From: Sclerotinia nivalis
Taxonomy: Eukaryota; Ascomycota; Leotiomycetes; Helotiales; Sclerotiniaceae
NCBI GenBank assembly: GCA_029531795.1
Contig: JAPEIS010000007.1
Span: 1,116,001-1,180,000 of the forward strand
DNA length: 64,000 nucleotides
Direction: 5' to 3'
Position 1 is the first letter of the stretch. Each line of letters begins with the position of its first letter. Under the pieces are notes generated by a model. The model saw only the letters and a list, made by a program, of their open reading frames with translations. It was not told where the DNA came from and did no database searches. Positions 11,201 through 22,080 of the stretch are shown here, in pieces. Made by a program: the position numbers and the translations under genes.

Positions 11201-11756
11201 AGAAGTGTGTATACTGGTATAATGAAGTCTAAAAATATGCTAGCTACAAGAATCATTGATCATCAACACAACAGGCTTTCAATCTTCATTAAGATTCTGC
11301 CTATTAGAATAACTAAGATTAAAGATGATCAAAGTCAGATCATGAACTTCTATTCACTTAGTTTTCTCGAGCTTTGCCGAGTTTTCCCAAACACTTGCTC
11401 TCTTTTAGCTTCATGCATGATCAAAGAAACCAGGTTTAATTGGTAGTTGAGTGGCTACGCAGCCCCAATCTTGCTCAAGGTGAATTGACGCAACAGCTGA
11501 TTCTAGTACCCCTCATTTTTCGATCTAAACCTTTACTTCTTCTTTCCAAAACACCTCCAACTCCCAACCTCTTCTTCTTCCCATTACTTTTCCTTACCTT
11601 ACTCTTACCTTACTCTTACTCTTACCTTACTCTTACCTTACTCTTACTCTTACTCTACCCTTACTCTTACTCTTACTCTTACCTTGCAGTTACTTTACTC
11701 TTACCTTACTCTTACCTTTTTGCCTTCGCAATCAATAAATCAAACCTCAATCAACC

Positions 11757-12037
11757 ATGGTAAGTAAACAATTCTTCCACCGCTCAATTCTATCCCAGAA
11801 TTCAAGTTCAAAGTTTTACCACATCGTTCTGCCTTACTACCACCCGCAATGCTAACGTATTTCTTTTATTAATAGTCGGGAAGCAATTTAGTTCCATGTT
11901 TACCACAAACTCTTTCCTGTCCCGTTCTCAGAGCTCCAGGTCATGAAATCCACCCTAGGTACAGTGCACCTCTTAGGAATAAAACAATATTGGAGCACCT
12001 TCTGACCATAATACAGTCTTACGCATCGACATCATGA
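11757..12037 (+). CDS. Small hypothetical protein with ATG-only first exon
   Basis: The codon ATG at 11757 is followed directly by GTAAGT. A 116-base intron (11760-11875) has a GCTAAC branch site and ends AATAG, and the second exon (11876-12037) stays open to a TGA, giving 54 residues beginning MSGSNLVPCLPQTLSCPV. A first exon consisting of the start codon alone is common in highly expressed fungal genes (compare the L8 gene in this window), and the leader is a long pyrimidine tract at 11560-11740. I recognise no domain in the product. The model may miss later exons, because a further protein-like frame without an ATG lies at 12122-12472. Confidence 0.45.
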
Positions 12038-13181
12038 TGATTCTATTATGATGTACGGTTCTTACGGTCCTACCTCTCTTATAATGTACAATTCTTACAG
12101 TTCTACGGAAGGGTATGTACCTTGACTTCAATTGTTCTAAAGTACATTCTCTTCAACAAGACAATAATTGGATGTGTTGGAAGTTCTCATGGTTTACTCA
12201 AACCCCTTTTTCCTTCAATCCCTTTATTGCAAATCATTGGTCATTACCCGATGGGTCGCTTCGAAGTCTTGACTAGTGTCACATCAAACTTCTTGCTCAG
12301 ACCACCTACCGCCTTCCTTTATTGTACTGCCTTCTATTCATCTCATCACAATACTTCATGCAATTTCAAATGTACTGGTTCAACTTTCATGACATACGGC
12401 ACTCAAGTCGTTGTCACACATGGGAATAGCTTCCCAAACGCTCAATTTGCGCCATGGACATATTATTTTTGAGCAAAAACTGGTCTCATCTCATCAAAAG
12501 CAATGATCGAGAATGGTTCATATTTCAAAAGCACTCTTTTGCACACATACACTGAAATAGCATTCAGACGCTCTTACTGAGCAACTACACTTCCATAGAC
12601 ATATAACACTTCTTCACATGAAATGATATCCTAAAAGCTCAGTGAGCATTCTGTAACTATCGTGAAATACTAAATTTGATGAACGCAAACTGAACGACAC
12701 ATGAAACTGCAGTGGCATGTTTTTAATTTGTTTACATTGTCATGGTGATGGATGTTTCCCCGCACTTCATCTCCCAATATAATCATTATTCGCTGGTGCA
12801 ATTCACTGTTCCCTAGGATACCAAGAGCATTCTCGCATATGCCGAGTGGCTTCTTCACCAAGATTAATTCTTGATTCATGACCCATTTTACTTCACCTTC
12901 AAGATCGATATTATTTCTTCTACTTCAAAGAAAAAACTTTTCAACTAGCGAGACTCTGCGGCCTATTTCCCCACTATCTTAAATTACTTTTATTTTACTC
13001 TCCCTACTGCAGATACAAGTTGCTCTTCCTTTCTACAACAGTAGCAGATACAAGTCAAATCCTGAAGTTCCACCTCACACTTTATCAATCTTTTTGGAGC
13101 TCGCGCACACTCTCAAGTCCTTTCAACTATACGTTCAACTGCTATTACTATCATTCATAATCAAAACTACTATTGCTAATT
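12038..13181. other. Intergenic, possible unrecognised exons
   Basis: A plus-strand frame open at 12122-12472 without ATG has a composition compatible with protein (GRFEVLTSVTS, TYGTQVVVTHGNSF) but no recognisable family; it could be a later exon of the gene at 11757. The rest up to 13181 is ordinary AT-rich DNA and the pyrimidine-rich leader of the next gene. Confidence 0.4.
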
Positions 13182-15030
13182 ATGTCGCACCTACCGAATA
13201 GATCACGCCCGTCCCGAAAGCCAGCCGAAGCCGATCTTCGCGGTACAATGAATCGATCGGAATCCATGGACCCCTCTGTTCCGCAGTTCGTTCCTTCTCA
13301 GCCAAAGCACAAAAAGAAGGAAAGCATCTCAAGCTCTGGCCCCTCCATCACCAGCCCACCATCAACCAGGGGTCATAGGGCAGAAGTTGTCGACCATCGA
13401 ACTGTCTCTCAAAGCCTCCAGGACTGGATGGAGACTAGAGTCGCAGATATTATCAAGACAATCTGTGAGACTACATCTATCCCACAAAAAGTTCAACACA
13501 AGGTCAGTATCGAACTTCAAAACCTTGTTGTCGACTTCGCCGCTCAACAAGTCTTTGTTACTAAGACCGAAGAGCAATACATGAATCAAGTCAAAGATCT
13601 CGAGCGCCAGCTTCTAGATGCTTCCAGCGATTTCTCCGATGAGTCTGGTGAACCAACCCGCCGTGAATTACTTGCCATCATTGCCTCTCAACGTGAGGAG
13701 TTACAAGTCAAGGAAAACCAACTTAACGGAAAGAGAATCCTTTGGCTTGCATCACATCCACCAGCTTCGCAACTGAGATCATCAGACACCAATCCTTTCA
13801 CTCTTCCAGGTGGCAGCAGTCGATCCCACTCACAATTGCAGTTGGAAGCTCCTCCTGCATTTAACAATTCGCATTCTGGATATCGCAACAGTGGCAGAAC
13901 ATTGATGACACGCCTCTCGAGAGCTTCCTTGGCAGCAATGGAGAATGCTGCCATTGGAGACCAAATGTCACCTACACAAGAGGAATACAATCGAGTTAAG
14001 GCATCCGTCTCCGTAGCAGTTCCCGATAGTGCTTTGGAGAATGTTCCGTCCATACTTAATATGCGAAACCACATGCATAGCGAAACCGAGACTGTCATCA
14101 ATCACCGCCGCTCGCAAATGCCACTGGTTCCATATAAGAGTCAACCTTCCAATGTGCATGACACGGGTAAGGAGTTCACAAATGACTTCGGCAATCTCTT
14201 TGCCTCTATGGAGGGATGGTGCCGTGAGTATGCTTGCGTTCCGAATCTTGCAGGAGATCGCACTATCGCCAGCACAAACCAGGAGCTCTGGAATTATATG
14301 ATGGGCGTCACTTACAATGATCCTCAAAGTGCACATAGCCATGTAATGGCTCTCCTCGGTAACGAGAACACTCGTTTCTGGTTTGTCATGAGATTGGCGC
14401 TTGACTATTGCTTCAAAAAAATCATGTGCATTGAGACTTATGAGAAGTACAACCATAGTGTTAAGGAGCATTTGGTCAGCCTTAGGGAGCGTCTTGCTGC
14501 TAAGCCTAGTAAGTATTATTTATCTATTCCTCCCTATTAACTTGCAAGTTACTAATCTGTTATCATCAGTTATCTCCAATGAGAAGCGACAAGCTCTTGT
14601 CGCCGAGCAAACCGCGCTGATCAAGTCAGTCATTAAATCACCCGACTATGTTGCATTCCGCAATGACATGCTTGTTCACCATACGAAGAGACTTCGTGAC
14701 ATCCTTGGTCCTTTAATGAACCAAGGATGCTCCCGCACAAAGGCCGGTGGAGATCTCGGTGTAATGATCATTTCCTCCATGGAAATTTGTGCCAAGATGT
14801 GGACTGCTAAGTTGAGCTTCCAGATTGTCTTCCCTGATCTTCTTGGCGTTAAGTTTACAGCCGGCACCATGACTCCAAAGGATCATCCTAGGGATAATCC
14901 ATACCAGTTACAGACGAAGCAAAAGCGTCTCAAGCTAGTCATGACTCCTTCCATTACCATGCGTGATGATAATTCTATTACCATCATCGCTAAGAACCTT
15001 CATAAGGCGAATGTCCTTCTCATGACCTAA
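13182..15030 (+). CDS. Unknown 595-residue coiled-coil protein
   Basis: Two exons (13182-14508, 14570-15030) joined across a 61-base GTAAGT...CATCAG intron with an ACTAAT branch-like site, in frame to TAA. I prefer the ATG at 13182 (MSHLPNRSRPSRKP). The protein opens with a basic, serine- and proline-rich tail of about 70 residues. A charged heptad-like region follows (about residues 130-190, including YMNQVKDLERQLLDAS and ASQREELQVKENQL) that probably forms a coiled coil. Next comes a polar linker, then a largely helical C-terminal half with GWCREYACVPNLAG, SHVMALLGNENTRFWF and SSMEICAKMWTAKLSF. I recognise no named domain; it has the look of a lineage-restricted cytoplasmic protein. It has no signal peptide or membrane segment. 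The coding is certain, the role unknown. Confidence 0.85.
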
Positions 15031-18000
15031 GTGGTCTTCGTACAGTATTGCGCACAGATTTCTCGCATATAGATCGCCATCTTTCTAACTTCCATCATTC
15101 TGGTCCGACCGATGAGCCATTGTCAACGTCATCTATTCAGAGCTTCGATCAGCGTACGATACTGCACTTAGTCACTACCTACTTGTTCTTTCCCCTGAAA
15201 GTTCTATTGTGGGAAGACAACCTTATCACACTTCATACTACTACTTAACCCTCGACTCGTCACCTTCTTCCCAAAGCATCTCTGGAGATCCTTTGGTTTA
15301 CGACACCATACCACTTTTTCAACCACCAAATTCACGCATAAAACCAAAAAAAAAAAAATCATCCTCGTTCTCGTCTTCATTTTCCTAGGCACGCATTCAA
15401 TTTCCACTCTTTCATCCGGCGTTCAACATAAATACCCACTTTCATCGAAGCTTCCATGTCTTTTCTCCGACAGCCAATTTGCAAAGCTTCAACTTGTACC
15501 ATAGTTTCCTAACAACGCCTTTATTTTCCTCGCGCACGCACAATCGGTTGGTTTTCCAAACTTGGCGGCTCGATGACCAATTTTACTCTGGATACGAATA
15601 TGTTTCTTCCTTCTTTCCTTTCGGTGTTCTTTTTCCAGTTTCCAAAGATATGATATGATTTGTCTTGCTCTCGGCATTCATATTCATTCTGCACCAATTG
15701 ATACCTATGGAAACTGGGGACACATTTGGATATGGACGACATACTTCATCTTCTTTCACCCACTCCACCACAAATTCCTCTCTCAAGGACGAAATACAAC
15801 CCTCTTTCGAATCTTCTGTTTTCCAATCTGATTCTTCCCAAATCCAAGTATCTTCTTTCAAAAAGAGGTATACATGGAGATGTATCAGATACGCGGTGAT
15901 GGAACACATATTTTCCGGGCTGGGTTTCTCTCATCCTATCTAGTATTTTACTAGGAGTAGGTAATTGTGCAATGGATAACAATGGGTCTCTTTATTTCTT
16001 TTCTTTTCTTTTCTCCCTTCCCTTTCAGATCGGGATTTGATGGTGGGCTTCTGGGAATGGGTTATTCTATTCTACGGTTTTACTGGCACAGAAAAAGTTT
16101 CTTCATCATCTTTGTTTACAGAGATTTCCGCGATACGTACCTGCGAATTTATGCTTAAGCTTCAGGTCTTTTTTTGACTCTTCTTACGTTGACAATTTTG
16201 AGCACGTTTATTCAATTAATCGGCTCGGTTTTAAAGAAGGGTGATGAATACTTATGGCAAGCAAACAAGGAAGGAAGGCTTAGATAGCATTCTTGCAGAG
16301 AGGAAATGAATGAATGGATAAGCTTTTTATTTATGGGTTTTTGTGTTGTGAAGTGATGATATGCTGTGAAGTGATGGTATGCTGTGAAGTGATGATATGC
16401 ATTTTGTGATGTTATGCTGTGAAGTGATATGGATAAGGTGCAAAATGAAGTGACGAATCCCCTATACACATGAAATGATACCGGCGATGAAATAGCTAAT
16501 AATGAACATCTACACCTATGTACTTCTTTCTAGCCCCATCCAATTTTCTCATTACATTTTCGTCTGCTTTCTCCCTCTATCTTGTCTTCTCATCTTTCTT
16601 CTTCCTTCAGGTTTTACATCCTACAGATAAGTAGTGAATACACCCAAAGAACCCCTCAGAGGCTCAGCCTCTACAAAACGCCTCATCCTCACAGCGCGAT
16701 CAAAACCCGGCACCAGATAGACCGAAACGTGCTGCCGATCTTGGGCTTGGACCGCGGCTACAATAGGTTACCTCCAAATGAGCCACAAGTGAATAGAAAT
16801 CTACTTGTAAGTCAAAAGTCATGCGATTGTTCGGTCTTATCTTTTCGGGTATTCTTGAAAGGCATTCTTGGAAGAAGGAAATAAAAAAAGAAAGATAAGG
16901 GAGTGAATATGAGATTGAGATTGAGATTGAGAGAGGTGGCGGATGGAAGCGGGTTAAGAAACTGGTTGTTCTACTGGTGGTTTTACGGAGTTAGGGGAGC
17001 TGTGAATTTGAATTGTGGGAGGTGGTGATGAGGAGGAAGAGTGTCGATGAGCGGGTTGATGAATATACAGTGCACCTATCACGATGATGATGTTTTGTCA
17101 TTCGGTGGCTGGGAGCAGGATATTGGAGATCAGAAGTGAGTTATGGATATAAGATAGGATCATGAATATATCGATATCTGAAGTAAATGATTCGCAGTAC
17201 ATTTATCATTTATCTAAATACAATAGGTAGGTAATTAGTCATGACCCTCTTACATTCCTACATCAAAGCGAAATTTTCGTATTCTAAAGGTTCTTATGTA
17301 TTGCCATCGAATGAACAACCTTGTATACCTAGGACCCATTTAAGTAGAGAAAGAAACTGCGATTTGTGGGGTTTCAGGAGAAACGAGAAAGAGCAGTCGC
17401 AGAAGATGTCAATGTCTTACAGCAGTAGTGGTTTTCAAAATAGGGCGCATTAATGTTACAACTATATATATATATATGAAGATCTATTCAGAAGGAGCTT
17501 TTTTCTTCCCCTGAAAGGATTGCCGGTGTAATATTATGGCGTAAATATTATACCCCAGGAGCCAAAAAAAAAGCTCGCAGCTCTCTCCTAACCGTAGAAT
17601 ACATAAAAGCCTAAGCGAGTATTAGCACAGAAAGAGAAAAGAGGAGAGAAAGGGAAGAGCAGAAGGGAGCAAGAAGGGGGTACTTTATAATTAAAACTAG
17701 TTTATATTATTTGTAGGCGGGTGTAGTCTGGATTTTCTTCTCGAGATTTATATTATAAACACCTAGCTTTTTATCTTGGTGTTTGTTTTGGGTGGGGTTG
17801 TGTACATGGAGCACAGAGGGGAGGAGTTATATATCAAGTGAAAAGGCGGAGTAAATTCAAGCTGTTAACATATGCGTGTCATGGATAGAGTACAGCGCAG
17901 AAACGTCAACAAAAGCCCAGAAAGAATCAAGTCATAGAAATACACATGCGCGGGGTGGGTAAATTATTAGATTATGATATTACTCATTATGGATTAAGAA

Positions 18001-18230
18001 AATATTACCCTCTAGAACCCCGGTAACCTGCCGTACCCTAATAGATACCATGAAGGAATCCTGGAGCAATCCCAAAGTTTTCTTTGCCATAACGCCCAAA
18101 TATCATAAAAGAGCTCACTTATGTGTCTCGAAAACCATGCGTGCGAAATAGTCGAGAAGAAAGAGAAAAAGGAAATTGTTCGAATCGCGTCGGTCATATT
18201 GATGAGCCTTGGAAGAAAAGAGTAAAACCA
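15031..18230. other. Intergenic; small doubtful frames only
   Basis: Over 3 kb without a secure gene. A-run at 15345-15357 and pyrimidine-rich DNA at 15400-15700. The frames at 15583-15943 overlap on opposite strands; an internal ATG at 15707 would give a serine-rich 78-residue peptide, which I cannot support further. An 18-base tandem repeat lies at 16345-16432. ATG frame 17241-17453 (70 residues) has no recognisable feature. A TA-rich run at 17464-17477 precedes purine-rich DNA at 17625-17680. Confidence 0.5.
16345..16432. repeat. 18-base tandem repeat, about five copies
   Basis: The phrase TGTGAAGTGATGATATGC recurs four to five times with small changes (GATGATATGC, GATGGTATGC, GATGTTATGC). 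On the minus strand it makes a frame read YHHFTAYHHFTAYHHFT, which is an artefact. Confidence 0.85.
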
Positions 18231-19361
18231 TTAACTCCTGCGATATTCTCCGCTGGCTGGCTTATGATCAAGTCTCTTGATGACCGAACCAAGTACAGCC
18301 TTGACGATTCCTTCACCAGACAATCCTGATTTGGTTTCACGTCCATTCCATGTGACAGTATCTACCATATCTCTAATCTTGTATCTGTGCTCCAAAGCAT
18401 CATCAAGGTTCTCCAATGATTGTTTTGCCTCGGGCACCTTTCCTACTTGGAAGAATTGGATTCCTACTTGCGTAAGTGGTGCGTCGAGTGCGTCGAGCTC
18501 TTTGGCAATTTTGACGATTTCTGATTCGGGATCATCGGAAGGCACTCCATCGGTTATGACAATCAGGTTTAATGGTTTGACGTCTCGACCCGCTCTAATT
18601 TCCTTCTTGAGTCGCTTCATGTAAGGGGAGAGGATATCTTTGATGCGCTTGCCGGTGGGGGTTATGCCACTTGGACTATCTACCATAGTCCATACTTCTT
18701 CAACTGAAGCTGCATTTTGAATGTTGTAGTAACCAGTGGGTGCAACGCCTTCGCTCTCATTACCCCTGTGGTTACTCTTGTGGTTCATGAAGTAAACGTC
18801 GATACCATCAGCATCGTAGGAAGTGATGATTGGTGCTATGGTTTGAAGAGCGGAGAGAACTTGTTCCCAAGGTGTAGGCTTAGAATTCCATTCCATGCTG
18901 GAAGAATCATCGATGAGAAGGACTGTGTCGAATGTGGAAAGAAGAGCATATGGTGAACTGTCGAGGTCATGTGGTGGAATAGTTTCAGTAGTTTGGGGAA
19001 CTGTAGAAGCGTGTTGTGATGCAAAAGTATTGCTGTAGGATGTAGGAGAATAGTTCTGGGGTGTAGAAGCAGTGTTGTATGTTGTAGCAGCATTATTGTA
19101 GAACACAAGAGCATTATTATAGGATGCAAAAGTGTTGTTGTATGATGTAGGAGATGTGGAAGTATATGCTGGTGGAGGAGCATTTTTCGGAATTCCCCTT
19201 GAAGAGGATAATGGACTATTCGATGCGTGACTCTTTGGACGACCTAGCTTATCGCGAATACTACCCAACAAACCGGTCTTACGTTTGATGCCTTTGCCAT
19301 CGTTGTTAGAATTAAAAGACATGATGAAGTTGTTGGGTGTATTGAAGCTGGACTTGTACAT
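18231..19361 (-). CDS. von Willebrand factor A domain protein
   Basis: A single-exon, 376-residue protein. The first 130 residues are low complexity: a basic start (KGIKRKTGLLGSIRDKLGRP), a PPPAY motif near residue 62, then imperfect repeats of SYNNTFASYNNA type. From about residue 145 a vWA domain begins with DTVLLIDDSSSM, the DxSxS metal-ion (MIDAS) motif, and continues with GIDVYFMNH, SPSGITPTGKRI (the MIDAS threonine region) and LNLIVITDGVPSDD, which carries the conserved ITDG. This arrangement is typical of the many uncharacterised cytoplasmic fungal vWA proteins, thought to mediate protein-protein contacts. A nearby second ATG (MSFNSNN, residue 14) could also be the start. There is no signal peptide. 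The gene lies alone, with long flanks. Confidence 0.9.
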   Translation of the reverse strand: MYKSSFNTPNNFIMSFNSNNDGKGIKRKTGLLGSIRDKLGRPKSHASNSPLSSSRGIPKNAPPPAYTSTSPTSYNNTFASYNNALVFYNNAATTYNTASTPQNYSPTSYSNTFASQHASTVPQTTETIPPHDLDSSPYALLSTFDTVLLIDDSSSMEWNSKPTPWEQVLSALQTIAPIITSYDADGIDVYFMNHKSNHRGNESEGVAPTGYYNIQNAASVEEVWTMVDSPSGITPTGKRIKDILSPYMKRLKKEIRAGRDVKPLNLIVITDGVPSDDPESEIVKIAKELDALDAPLTQVGIQFFQVGKVPEAKQSLENLDDALEHRYKIRDMVDTVTWNGRETKSGLSGEGIVKAVLGSVIKRLDHKPASGEYRRS

Positions 19362-21860
19362 CAGAATAGGAAGGTGGGGTTGTAAGATCTTGTAGCTGGT
19401 AAGGCTGGTGAAATTTATAAACGTGTGTTTGTATATGTGTAACCTGGTGACTGGTTATTGGGCCAGGTGTTTGCTTAATTATGAATTATGAAAATGATTC
19501 ACCCGTTTGAAATGGCCAGTGAGTACTTATATTCCATGATGAAAAGATCATATGAGATTGGCGCCGTGTATCCAAGGATTTTAAATATCGATTCTGCCCC
19601 CAAGGCGAAGTAAAGCTTCTGACACATGAATGAAATTAGCGAGTTAATAGTTTGTTATTAACCCGATAGATCCGAATTACAATGTAACAGATTTTCTGAG
19701 GTTGAATAAAGTGAAATGAATTTTATGTATATGCGAGAGGAATAAGAAATGTTTGAAATCAAATCGGGGATATATGTTTGAGGTTCGAGCGATCTAATTG
19801 GTTAGACTAAGAGGCTAGCGTTTGTAACAAGGCGCAGTTGACTTCGCCAACGAAAGTACTTTAGACTATTTACTCATCAAGGCAACGTCAGGCAATACAA
19901 TTCAACGGTTTACAGGGCTGTGTACGCAATACGCCGAGACAAGGCTTGTTACCGATGAAGCGGTTCCAAAAGGTCAATCACCTCCTCATATTTCCCGAGC
20001 CGCTGGGTATACCAATTGACACGTTTTCCCCACGATATTGAACCGGTAGATATCTACGAAGGGGCTTGGCACAATAAATCTATGTGATGCAACGCAGGAA
20101 CATCACAATCTAAAGGCTATGTATGCATTGCGACCTGGCTTAAGATAAGGCATTCATATCGCCAGATCTATCATGGATCATTATGATCTTGTCTCGGCGA
20201 TGTAAGATGATTCTTTTGGGAAGATTGTAATAAGATTGTCAGGAAGAGAAGGCCGCAGGCAACCGTTACACCCAGCCCCAATCCTGGACATCAAGATGAC
20301 AGTAAGGCATTACATATACTCTGTTTGTTACTGGGCGAATCTTGATGAATATAAAGAGACTGACCTGTATAGAGCCTTGATGTCCTTGATGAGACTGGCC
20401 GAATGCATGTGGCTGGAGTGGCATTGGCAGATGGCTCATAGATGTGACACCAAATCTCAGATTCTGATGAGTCAAATTGATGAGGTTAGACTTTTTTACT
20501 TTGAGCTTTGAGTCAGAACAGGTGACTGCCGTGTCTTTCGAGGTCAACTGTTGGCATGCGAGGAGATTACTATCAAGAAGTTCCGTAGTTTCATTTCCCG
20601 GTCGCAGCTTTTTATTACCCAGTGCTGTGGACCAATCTTCTCTTGGGTTTTGAAGCTGGGTTGATTGATTGAACATGATCCTGGATCTAACTGCGACTTG
20701 TGAAGCGAGTAGGAGAATTACAGGCCCAAAAGACGTTTGATCTGGCGGCTAATTCAACATCAACTCGAAGGTGCGCTCCACTATCAAGGCACGTTGCCGC
20801 TGAAGCAGTGGGTTGGGGGTGGCAAAATTCCGGCGGCAATTTTGAAATGCCCCTCAGGTTGATGAGCAGAAGATCTCTGAATAGATTGGAGTCACCGGAC
20901 AGGCGGATAGATAGGGCTAAGAGCTTGTCTCAAGCCTTACCATGTACCTTGATGGACAACACAACATCAGGCAAAAAGACAAACGCATCGGGACCAACAC
21001 AGCAAACATGTTTCGGGCAATATCTCGGAGCAAAGAAATTCTACAACTTTTTAAGCATAAGAACGTTGTTGCACAATTTCCCCAAACGCTCTGTTCATTC
21101 TCCCATTCAAAGTTGTATATTGAAACCAGGTACTCCAAACACAGTGTAGAGATCGCTTGACGCAGCAGCTTTCCACCCGTTTACGTGATAGTTGCCCTCA
21201 CAACCAGATAATGACACCACTTTTCATTTTCGTTATTGACTTGCAGATAAAAAAATCTTTTGATTGTGACGTGATACTTGGTGGGGTTCCGTCCTCTTGG
21301 TTAAAATGACTCTACGGAGTACAACTGAGATGGAAAAAAAGTTGCGAGCAATTTTGTTTCTTGGGTGGAGCAAGTCATGAACAAATTATCAAGGTTCATT
21401 CTCTTCCTGTCAATTGAAGTGGATCTTCAACCCTGGGCAAATTTAAAAGATTACTGTACAAAGTGACAAGATTCGTGCAGAGTTAATAAACCCGACGTCA
21501 TTGGGCGGGCGGTGGAAAGCGATAGAAAAGGCTTTGAAAAAAAGGGTTGGAAAGAAAAGCTTTGGATTTGTGATGTTCAGTGTTAGGCATTGAGGGGCAA
21601 TCGGGCTATAAATTTGGATGAAAATAGAAATCAATGGCAGAATTCCAGAATCAAAAGGCGATTAGCAAAACTTCATAATGAATATATATCAACAACATAT
21701 GGTTAAATTCTTCAAAAATGATATCCTCTATCTAAAATTGATAACTGTGTGGCAATGGAATTAATAAATCAATCTATGAAATTCTTTGTACCTCGATTAG
21801 AAAGTCATGGTGAATTCGAGAGAGCCCTACCGCCTTCTAGTTCGGACCATTTCCACCGCT
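19362..21860. other. Intergenic; doubtful overlapping frames
   Basis: 2.5 kb without a secure gene. A minus-strand ATG frame at 20266-20676 (136 residues, MFNQSTQLQNPREDWST) overlaps a plus-strand non-ATG frame, and a plus frame at 20700-21149 starts at GTG. None shows a known domain or intron structure. The DNA nearest the Hsp70 gene is AT-rich until the heat-shock element region. Confidence 0.45.
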
Positions 21861-21869
21861 TGTGGAAAA

Positions 21870-21882
21870 GAAGATTCCAGAA
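21870..21882. promoter_or_regulatory. Heat-shock element upstream of Hsp70
   Basis: GAAGATTCCAGAA fits the three-unit heat-shock element GAAnnTTCnnGAA exactly. It sits about 200 bases before the Hsp70 start codon, with further GAA/TTC half-sites nearby (GGAATCGAAC at 21893-21902). Hsf1 trimers bind such arrays and drive Hsp70 transcription on heat or proteotoxic stress. Confidence 0.8.
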
Positions 21883-22080
21883 TCGAACCTGCTGGAATCG
21901 AACTTTTCGCTTTAAAAGTCTCTCATTCAACCCAACTTTTTTTCCATTCTGCATATTTCTCAAACAACTTTCTTGATACCAACACTCTTCTTCTTTTTTC
22001 ATTCAAAGCGATCAAAGAACTTAACAATTACTTCAAATTTCACAAAACCTTTTCACATATCACAACTAGATTAATACAAC

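Larger units (their letters stand above)
6113..11756. other. Long gene-poor stretch
   Basis: More than 5.6 kb without a gene I can defend. From 6200 to 7000 the DNA is GGATGTGG / GATGATGATG-like simple sequence, which creates long but empty reading frames on both strands. At 7245-7285 a GTTGTTGC / GTTGTTGCG motif repeats, and at 8595-8642 a GGGAGT/GGGAGC hexamer repeats. Between 8660 and 10330 the composition is more balanced and includes a minus-strand ATG frame (9630-10034), listed separately. From 10330 to 11200 the DNA is AT-rich, with related phrases such as AAATTTAGTT and AACTCAAATC, and could be a decayed repeat. A CTTACC/TTACTCTTACC pyrimidine array fills 11590-11720. Confidence 0.5.

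Noticed and set aside
15583..15943. Overlapping 90-108-residue frames on opposite strands
   Set aside because: Both strands are open at once, the plus frame starts at TTG, and no domain or intron pattern favours either.
18836..19183. Minus-strand 115-residue Leu/His-rich frame
   Set aside because: It lies inside the vWA-domain gene in another frame and reflects its SYNN-type repeats.
19785..19850. Possible tRNA (GGTTCGAG with nearby GGTTAG)
   Set aside because: The elements are in the wrong order and spacing for A- and B-boxes, and no acceptor stem pairs.
20266..21149. Three frames of 91-149 residues upstream of Hsp70
   Set aside because: They overlap on opposite strands or lack ATG. None has a recognisable motif, and I could build no consistent exon structure.
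21880..21905. Possible minus-strand tRNA B-box (GGTTCGATTCT)
   Set aside because: The T-stem does not pair and no A-box lies at the right distance; the sequence is better explained by heat-shock element half-sites.
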